Made by a program: the position numbers and the translations under genes. From Aphrocallistes beatrix (lineage: Eukaryota > Porifera > Hexactinellida > Sceptrulophora > Aphrocallistidae): a stretch of DNA of 64,000 bases. Each line of letters begins with the position of its first letter. Position 1 is the first letter of the stretch. Positions 32,367 to 42,400 of the stretch are shown one piece after another. The notes beneath the pieces were generated by a model that did no database searches, was not told the origin of the DNA, and worked only from the letters and a program-made list of their open reading frames with translations. The stretch lies in the NCBI GenBank assembly GCA_963281255.1, contig OY725493.1:1921550-1985549 (forward strand), read 5' to 3'.

Positions 32367-32951
32367 ATGGCTACAGCGGGAGGAGATCAGGTACTGACGT
32401 TTGTCACTGGGAATCCAGGGAAACTCCGAGAGGCCACTGCAATACTGGGAGCCGACCTGCCTTGGAAATTGGTCTCTAATAAGTTGGACCTACCTGAATT
32501 CCAGGGAGAGCCGGACGAGATATCGATAGAGAAGTGTAAAATAGCGATGGAGAAAGTCAAAGGACCAGTACTGATCGAAGATACGTGTCTTTGCTTCAAT
32601 GCACTCAAGGGCCTACCGGGCCCCTACATCAAATGGTTCCTGGAGAAGCTGGGGCACGAAGGCCTAAACAAGCTGCTAGCTGGCTATGAAGACAAGTCCG
32701 CATATGCTCTGTGCACATTCGCGTTTCACTCTGGGAGGAGCGGAGATGAGATCATGCTATTCAGGGGGAAGACAGACGGTCAAATTGTCCCGGCACGTGG
32801 TGACAATAAGTTTGGTTGGGATCCGATATTTCTACCTCTCGGCTATGGCAAGACGTTTGCAGAACTTGATGGAATCTCTAAAAATGCAATCTCCCATCGC
32901 TCTAAAGCTCTGGCTCTGGTCAAGGATCATTTGCGAAATTACCAAAAATGA
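32367..32951 (+). CDS. ITPA: Inosine triphosphate pyrophosphatase
   Basis: From ATG 32367 the product has 194 residues, the same length as human ITPA. It converts ITP/dITP/XTP to monophosphates and PPi, cleaning non-canonical purines from the nucleotide pool. Family blocks in order: [12 protein letters not shown] (nucleotide-binding loop), [38 protein letters not shown] split as [14 protein letters not shown] and [41 protein letters not shown] and ISHRSKALA. The gene is one exon. The frame stays open 25 codons further to an ATG at 32292 ([16 protein letters not shown]...), an Arg/Leu-rich, acid-free stretch that could be an alternative mitochondrial-type leader. The shorter start is preferred on family length. 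Confidence 0.93.
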   Translation: MATAGGDQVLTFVTGNPGKLREATAILGADLPWKLVSNKLDLPEFQGEPDEISIEKCKIAMEKVKGPVLIEDTCLCFNALKGLPGPYIKWFLEKLGHEGLNKLLAGYEDKSAYALCTFAFHSGRSGDEIMLFRGKTDGQIVPARGDNKFGWDPIFLPLGYGKTFAELDGISKNAISHRSKALALVKDHLRNYQK

Positions 32952-33444
32952 TTGATTATTCAACTATTTTAGTTATTATGTTATAGTGTGTATATGCAGT
33001 AGTGTAGTGTAGTCGTCGTAGACAACTAATAGTAATTAATTTTATCAGTGCAATCCTGTTGCATAGCTATCCTGATTCGATTATTTCTATAAAAAGTTCA
33101 TTTCTATCAAAAACCATACATAGTAAACCAGTCTCCTGATTAGTAAGTGATTTAGTACTGATCAACTGACTTGTTGTCTGGGAAGTATTTTAATGACTAG
33201 AAAAATGGTATTCAGTGATTTTCTGCAATTAATCTTAAAGATTATTCAAAAGAGCTAATTCAGACTTGCTAAACTTGATTTGTTAGGATTAGTTTCAACT
33301 TTCAACTACATACATCTTCTAATTAATCACAAACTACAAACTCTTTTTCAAAAAAGGGTAGACATATACAGTATCCACACCTAAATCCTATACAATACAC
33401 TTATGAGTAGTGGAGATAGTAATAATCTAACGGGGGAAGTAAAA
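32952..33444. other. Convergent intergenic spacer
   Basis: Short AT-rich region between the 3' ends of ITPA and the minus-strand receptor gene. No feature seen. Confidence 0.4.
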
Positions 33445-36400
33445 CTAGAGGCGAGTTTCATGCTCATCCAAACTCTCATAGGGAGGAGGAGATTTAGATC
33501 TCGCACGTATATACTGCACATCTTCTGGAAATGAACTCACATAATGTGATTCTGGAATTTTTTCTTCTTTCTCTTCTTTCTCTTTTTCCGCAACATTGTC
33601 CTCGATTTTAACTCCTTCATATTTATGTTCAGAAGTTAGGGTTTCCGTTTTAGAAGTTGGCAAGGTTGTAGATTTAGTGTGATCCGCGCGTCGAACTCTA
33701 AACTTGAGAGCAGCTGGAGGGTTGGAAGAGCGAGTGGCAGTAGAAGAAGATTCTAGCTTGTTCACCGAATTCTTCTTCCTAGGATTACATCTACGAAGGT
33801 ACTCTAATATTTCAGGCGTACGCAGTGGGTAGAGTATAGCAAACAAAACGCCTTGTAGACCTAGTACGATGGTGAATATGAACGAAACAGCTGAGGTGGG
33901 AGTTGAGGCTGCTATTGAGAATAGCCAGGGTATGCCTAGGATAGGAGAGAGGGTGAAAGATGCGATTAGTACTCCCTTCATTTGTACGACCATTCCCCTG
34001 TTACCCTTGGATATCCTGAAGAGAACTACCGCTGTAATGATTAGGATGATCAAGTTAGTTAAAGTTATCACGATCATAGGGATGATGAAGGATAGATTTG
34101 CGAAATTCGGCTCTTTGCTGAACCAGCAGACCATTTCAGCGTCGTTTATGATGTATTCGCGTGTGATTGAAGGAACTATGATGATGAGAGGGAGCGGGAG
34201 GGTCCAGGCTAGAAGTACCAGGTAGTACCAGACACGTCTCTGACTGGACCAAGCGAATATTTTGATTAGTAGATATATGCCGATCGAGAGAGAAGATGTG
34301 AAGACTAACATCCAGAAATAGTACTGGATTATTAGAATGGCTGTACACCAACCTCTATGACCATATCCACGTGTGGAGGAAAGGAAGAAGATCAGAGCGA
34401 GCAATAGTGCAATAGCGAAATTCATATGTAAGATAGTAGCATCTTTCTGAAACAAGTTTTCCTGTTTGTTACGAGTTTTGAACCAAAGAAATAAGTAGGC
34501 AGCAATGGACAGCAGTAGGCAAATGATTGAAGCAGTACATGTGATGTAGGTTAGGACCTCCAGTGCCGTTATCTCTGCTTGAGAGAGGTTTTGCGTCGTC
34601 ACTGACACTAAAACCCCAAAATGAGTCAGATGGGTAGCGGAACATATGGCGGGACCAGGAGGGACATCATTTGGGTTGGACAGAGTGACGTAATCAAAGT
34701 TGAAACCTTGAGAAAGTATCTGTGAAGACACACAGAAGAGGTCTGATCTAAGCGTTGCATTGTTAACAATGGGCGTGTCGTTGAGAAGCGCAAATGTTAG
34801 ATTGATTGGGTCAGGGAGTTGGGTGATACGGACTCCACTTGACGTGAACAGATTGATGCTAGCTAACGAACTGCCGAGTGCATTACTAGCATCAGTGGTA
34901 TCAGGGGCGTTAGGATCTGTCGTATTCACTCTGATATTCATCAAGAGTGTCTGCACAGTAGGAAACAGAGACAAACTCACTGCTATGCTTTCACTGCTAG
35001 ACTGAAACACAGAAGGTGGAATGGACACAGAAGTCCGAGCTGCTATTAGTGCTGATGCACCTGGTCCCGCGGTCATGCTAAGGTTGGACCCCAGTACCAA
35101 TGGTTCTGTCGCGTCATTCACAAGTGTGACGATAAGAGCAGCAGCTGGTCGTGATATCTCCACCACTATAGTTTGATTCTCCTGAGCAACTGACCCAATC
35201 AGAATACCGATATCCTCAATAGCCTCGACAAGACTGATAATCTGCATCTCTGCTTCACTCTCGCTCACTGATTCAAATGCTGGACTGTTCTCTTCGCTCA
35301 GAATATTAGACGTAGCTTCAACCACATTATCCTGAACATTGGCTAAACTTTCTCTCAGAGCATTTGCGTCTTGGCTAAGGTTAGTTAACGACTGAGTAAT
35401 GACATTAACTGCTTGGGAAGCCACAAGAACTTCCCCGGGAAATAGAGGCCCATTACTTGTGTTTGTTGCCATTGCTAGCATATCTGATAAAATCTCACTT
35501 TCCATAGCTGTGAGAACTCGGGTCTCACTCATTGTATTTGTGGCCTGGATCGACACGAATATGATTCTCTGACAATCAGTGTAATCAACTGGTCCCCATT
35601 CACCTTCCTCACCGCATCCCCGTGTAACGTTTCCGAAGAGTTCTATGTTGATTAGGGAGCATGACACAACTGCTTCTGTTCCTAATTCCGTGACTGGAAA
35701 CGTGACAGGATCTCCGAGGGTATTAACTTCGGTTATAGAGGGACATGAGGGTGTTTCTACTGGAATGCTACAGCTAGCACCTTCAAAGCCGGAATTACAA
35801 GTACATTCAAATCCCACGGGAGGTAAGAGATTGGTGCAATTCCCATTGATACAGTTGCTGGCAATTTCGCATTCATTGATATCCTCACAGGTTCCGACAA
35901 CCATTACGAAACCTTCGAAACAAGTACATGTATAACTCCCTATAGTGTTCACACAGGCACCATTCGGACAAACAGTGGGAGTTAGGGAACATTCATCAAT
36001 ATCTACACAAGTAATTCCATCAAAACGAAAACCGTCGAAACAGTCACAATGATAGGAACTGTTAGGAAAGCCTTCCGAACACAGACCGAAACCACAGGGA
36101 TCAGTAGGGGAACAGAAAGAGAAGATGGATGACACTGACACTAAAATCCCAAAATGAGTCAGATGGGTAGCGTTACATATGGCGGGACCAGGAGGGACAT
36201 CGTTTGGGTTGGATAGAGTGACATTATCAAAAGTGAAACCTTGAGAAAGTATCTGTGAAGATATGCAATAGAGGTCTGTTCTAAGCGTTGCATTGTTGAT
36301 GATAAGCGTTTCATTGAGAAGCGTAAGTGTTATATTGATTGGCTCAGATGGTTGGGTGATACGGACTCCACTTGGTGTGACCAGATTGATGCTAACTAAC

Positions 36401-39400
36401 GGACTGCCTAGCGTATTACTAGCACCAGTGGTATCAGGGGCGTTAGGATCCGTCGTATTCACTCTGATATTCATCAAGAGTGTCGGCAACGTGGGAAACA
36501 GAGACACACTCACTGCTATGCTTTCACTGCTCGACTGAAACACAGAAGGTGGAATGGACACTGCTAGTGCTGATGCACCCGATCCCGCGGTCATGCTAAG
36601 GTTGGACCCCAGTACCAATGGTTCTGTCGCGTCATTCACAAGTGTGACGATAAGAGCAGCAGCTGGTTGTGATATCTCTCTAGTTTGATTCTCCTGAGCA
36701 ACTGACCCAATCAGAATGCCGATATCATCAATGGCCTCAATAAGACTGATAATCTGCATTTCTGCTTCACTCTCACTTACTGATTCAAATGCTCCAGTGT
36801 TCTCCTCGCTCAGAATATTAGACGTAGCTTCAAGCATATTATCCTGAACATTGGCCAAACTTTCTAACAGAGCATTTGCGTCTTGACTAAGGCTATTCAA
36901 CGACTGAGTAATGGCATTAACTGCTTGAGAAGCCACAAACACTTCCCCGGGAAATAAAGGTCCATTACTTGTGTTTGTTGCCATTACTAGCTCATCTGAT
37001 AATACCTCACTCTCCATAGCTGTGAGAACTCGGGTCTCACTCAGTGTCGTTGTGGCCTGGATCGACATGAACGTGATTCTCTGACAACCAGTGTAATCAA
37101 CTGGTTCCCAATCACCTTCCGCATTGCACAGTCGTGTAACGTTTCCGAAGAGTTCGATATTGATTAAAGAACATAGCACAGTTGCTACTGTTTCCAATTC
37201 CGTGACTGGAAACGTGACAGGATCTCCGAGGGTATTAACTTCGGTTATAGAGGGACATGAGGGTGTTTCTACTGGAATGCTACAGCTAGCACCTTCAAAG
37301 CCAGAATTACAAGTACATTCAAATCTCACGGGAGGTAGGAGATTGGTGCAATTCCCATTGATACAGTTACTGGCAATTTCGCATTCATTGATATCCTCAC
37401 AGGTTCCGACAACCATTACGAAACCTTCGAAACAAGTACATGTATAACTTCCTATAGTGTCCACACAGGCACCATTCGGACAAATAGTGGGAGTTATGGA
37501 GCATTCATTGATGTCCTCACACGTTCCGTTGACCATTGAGAAACCTTCGAAACAAGTGCATGTATAATTGCCTATAGTGTTCACACAGGCACCATTCGGA
37601 CAAATAGTGGGAGTTAGGGAGCATTCATTGATGTCCTCACACGTTCCGTTGACCATTGAGAAACCTTCGAAACAAGTACATGTATAATTGCCTATAGTGT
37701 TCACACAGTCACCATTCGGACAAATAGTGGGAGTTATGAAGCATTCATTGATGTCCTCACACGTTCCGTTGACCATTGAGAAACCTTCGAAACAAGTACA
37801 TGTATAATTGCCTATAGTGTTCACACAGTCACCATTCGGACAAATAGTGGGAGTTATGGAGCATTCATTGATGTCCTCACAGGTTCCGACAACCATTACG
37901 AAACCTTCGAAACAAGTACATGTATAATTGCCTATAGTGTTCACACAGGCACCATTCGGACAAATAGTGGGAGTTAGGGAGCATTCATTGATGTCCTCAC
38001 ACGTTCCGTTGACCATTGAGAAACCTTCGAAACAAGTGCATGTATAATTGCCTATAGTGTTCACACAGGCACCATTCGGACAAATAGTGGGAGTTATGGA
38101 GCATTCATTGATGTCCTCACACGTTCCGTTGACCATTGAGAAACCTTCGAAACAAGTACATGTATAATTGCCTATAGTGTTCACACAGTCACCATTCGGA
38201 CAAATAGTGGGAGTTATGAAGCATTCATTGATGTCCTCACACGTTCCGTTGACCATTGAGAAACCTTCGAAACAAGTACATGTATAATTGCCTATAGTGT
38301 TCACACAGTCACCATTCGGACAAATAGTGGGAGTTATGGAGCATTCATTGATGTCCTCACACGTTCCGTTGACCATTGAGAAACCTTCGAAACAAGTGCA
38401 TGTATAATTGCCTATAGTGTTCACACAGTCACCATTCGGACAAATAGTGGGAGTTATGGAGCATTCATTGATGTCCTCACACGTTCCGTTGACCATTGAG
38501 AAACCTTCGAAACAAGTACATGTATAATTGCCTATAGTGTTCACACAGTCACCATTCGGACAAATAGTGGGAGTTATGGAGCATTCATTGATGTCCTCAC
38601 ACGTTCCGTTGACCATTGAGAAACCTTCGAAACAAGTACATGTATAACTCCCTATAGTGTTCACACAGGCACCATTCGGACAAACAGTGGGAGTTAGGGA
38701 ACATTCATCAATATCTACACAAGTAATTCCATCAAAAAGAAAACTGTCGAAACAGTCACAATGATAGGAACTGTTAGGAAAACCTTCCGAACACAGACCG
38801 AAACCACACGGATCAGTAGGGGAACAGAAAGAGGTAGTGAAAATAAAATCAACCTGATTAAAGCTCCTAACACATCCTTCTGCCCCTTGCTGTATGCCTG
38901 ACGCATTTGATGTTAAGGAGTATATCACAAGGTACTGTGTCAGTGGTAGAAGTCCCTGTGCAGTGTGATTTCCCGCTGAACATGCAACGGGTATAACTGT
39001 AGACGAACTATTAAGATCTTCTACGATGAAGTTTAACTCCGCATTGCTACAGTACGAGGCTTGTGTGTTCCAGGTTATAGTGATTGATGCTGGTGCTGCC
39101 TCATGAGTTAAGTTTAGAGAAGACAAACTTTGAGAAGCACCGACATAGAATGAACTCTTAAGATCATACGTACGGAGACCGTCACTATATACTGCTTCTA
39201 TATAGAAGTCGTAATCCAGTAGCGTGAGGAGAGGTAGTTCCCCAGTTAGCGTAGCGTACTCTCTGCAGAAGTAAAAACGATTAGATGGCGGACAAAGGTC
39301 ATTCGAGGGGTCGCGTATAGTTAGAGGAGATACTGTAGGTCCATTTTGATTTGAGCAAGAAGACTCAATCAATGTGAATGATGTACTCCTTGGGTATGCG

Positions 39401-42400
39401 TAAATGACATAGGAATCTAGCCTTTGTGGTAGATTGAAGGGCGGTGGAGGAACCCAAGAAACTTGATAGGTATTCGAATTGAGAGTAGATGGCACTGTTA
39501 CATTTGTTATGACTGGTACCGCGCTAATTGGAAGGTAGGAGACTTGAGGTGAAAAGAGCACTGCAATGTTTGGATCAGTCGTCTGATTGAAACCAGGAAA
39601 TAGAACACTTGTAAACGGAAATATGAACAGAACTATAGCTGCTGGAGATTGATCAAATGCATTTACAAGATCAACAATCTGCTCGCTTATGTTGCATGAA
39701 TTAACGGGAAAATCGCCAATGAACTGAGGGGGCTGGCTGTAAGAAAATACATTTCTAACTCCAGGTACGCAAATACTATTGTTATAGAAGTAAGAATAAA
39801 CATCGTTGAAACCAGAAACTATTATTTCATCCCGAATGAGGGATGTTGGATCATAAAATCCGATTTGTGAAATTGCTGTTTGACCATTCACTTCATAGGC
39901 GATTCCCAGTGCATATCCGTAGCCTGGTATAACTGAAATGATTGCACTCGCGAATTCAGTTGTAACCTTGGAGCAGTTTAGGGTGTCACTCGAATTGAGG
40001 CACAATTCGAAAAATTCTGTAGATGGATTTCCTGGACCAAAATTTCCTCCTTCTTGTCCGAAATTAGTTAAAGATACGAAGGTTATAGTAAGGTTAGTAG
40101 GGTTGAGAACATCTCCGATCACATCTTGGGTTGAGGAATACAACTCTGGGTATGCAAGCAAAGTGTACGTTGTCACTCCTGCCACAGGTTCCCATGTCAC
40201 TCGAATTCTTGACAAGTCTAATATTTCGGTTGTTCTGAGCATGGGCGATGTCGAGATCGGAATAAATAGAAAATAAATGACAGGACAAATCTGGAAGAAA
40301 TTAGCAGTTGAATTATGAAACACACTTCCTTGAATCGTATAAAAAGTATCATAATCGAGATTTGTGATGACGTAGGATCCTATATCACATGGCATCGTGG
40401 CGTCTTCATTTATTATTCCTCCAGAACCTGATAACCCTCTTGGAACTTCGCCATTGAAGTTATTCCCGAACCATGAAATACTAATGAAAGAATTTGGAGG
40501 GCAATAAAATCCAACATTCCATTCCACCTTGATGCTATTTGGTGCGATGAGGGTTGTGTTTGTTTGGGTTTCACTGATTACATGAGTAAACTGGAAATCT
40601 TGTATGGAATAACTATTGAAACTCCCTGGAAAGAAATCAGTTTCAGTGCCATTGATGACGACCCTTATCAACGAGCTAAATCCTGGAATGACCTTAACAA
40701 CGATATTCCGCATGTTATCTACAGATGTACATAAGTAATTGTTGTTGTTTTCGCATGTAAGATTTGCTTGATCTGAGAAAGTTGAATTGAATCTAAAGTC
40801 CAGCAGATAAATTGGCAATTCTGAGGTTCCAGACGGACATGATTCAGTTGCATTTTCAAGAAAGTTTAACTGTAGAGCCTGGACTGGAATCGTTAGGATA
40901 TCTCCAGCGTTTGAAAATGTATCATCTATGAAGATACTGAGTTGTATGGTCTCATAGTCTAAATACTGGAACTCTTCGATATGCGGGAATTGTATAGTAT
41001 TTTCGACATTAATGTCCTGTATTGCTGATTCATAGCCCGAGAAGCAGAGTGGACCACTTGGAGTAGAGACTTCTGTCACAAAATTCGAGAGAAAAAAAGA
41101 GAAAGGAAAAGACGTTGGGTTGATTAATGCTCTTCCTGGTGAACATGGAGCTATGGTTGAATTTGTACGCAGCACATCGGTGTCTATAAATTGTTTCAAA
41201 TGAATAAATATGAACGATTGTGGCTCGCATATACTTATATCCCATTCGACCGCTTGATAGCCGGCTGTTCCTTGACCCGGGAACGCAAAATAATTCAAAA
41301 TGTTTATCGGATAGCTCCTTACTTTTTCGATGAAGTTTGTTCCTTGTTGGCGTAACACAGCCTCAATTATGATTCCCGATGAGTGCGTGGACCCAATATT
41401 CAATTCGACTGATAATGAAAACTCTTGTATCTCAGCTACCACAGAACTACAGTTGTAGGGTAATGTCAGTCCAGGTGGAGGGGGACAAGTGAGGCCGAAA
41501 TCTTGATTTATGGTAACCGCATACTTGTAGTATTCAGTTGGTAAGAAAGTGAAGTCATCAATTGTTGTCTGTGAATCAATATTGGAGCAAGAACCGCCAT
41601 TGAATTGTAATGTGTACGCTGGGAACAGATAAATATTGTAGAAATCAATTATATAACCATTGCTTGGTATCAAGGGAGCAAAATCTACCGATATCTGACC
41701 CGGGAAACGAGTTCGATCATGAAAAGTGATTACTGGCCTATCGACCCCAGGTGTGAGTGGGGAATTGATATTTTCAAAAACGCCTTGCAATCTCACAGAA
41801 GCACAATTATTAGCTGGAATATTAATTTGAGATGTGTTGATGCGAATTTCTGGGTATGCGATAAAACTTCTGTAACTAGCATATATATATACGTACTGTT
41901 GTAAACACGTCGTTCTATCTAGGTTAATGTATGAGTCGATTAGTTGGGTCGGAAATCTATCTTCGCCATAAATAATTGTAATTTGGTTCTGGTTACAAAA
42001 ACTGGAATCAGCTACCCAAGTCACCAATATACGATTTCCTACTGAACTAAGTTGTGACTCGTTTCCAGGTCCACTTGTGGGAAATTCAGAACTTGGAATT
42101 TCAAAGTTAAAATTCAATAGATTCGAGTAGAATTCTGGCGCCTGTATGAATTCGTCTGTCTGGTTGAACTGGATTTGAGGGTAGATAGTGATAATCACGT
42201 AGTCATGGCTATATCCTGGGAAGATGTCAGTTAAGAAATTCAGTTCACTTGTTGAAACACACTTATAGTCTGTTGCGTTGGTAGTGCATGGAGGGAGATC
42301 TTGCAGCGAGATATTAGTCCACTGTGTCGAACGCTCTTTCAATTGAAAAATATAGGCCAAATGAAAGTCACAGTTCGCATTGTAAGTATATATAAAGGTG

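Noticed and set aside
34760-37447. Repeated open frames on the plus strand within the giant receptor
   Set aside because: They are antisense shadows of the duplicated GAIN cassettes. They recur only because the real gene is duplicated.
37381-38700. Regularly spaced repeat resembling a CRISPR-like array
   Set aside because: Units are contiguous 120-bp in-frame EGF codons without spacers, inside a eukaryotic receptor ORF.
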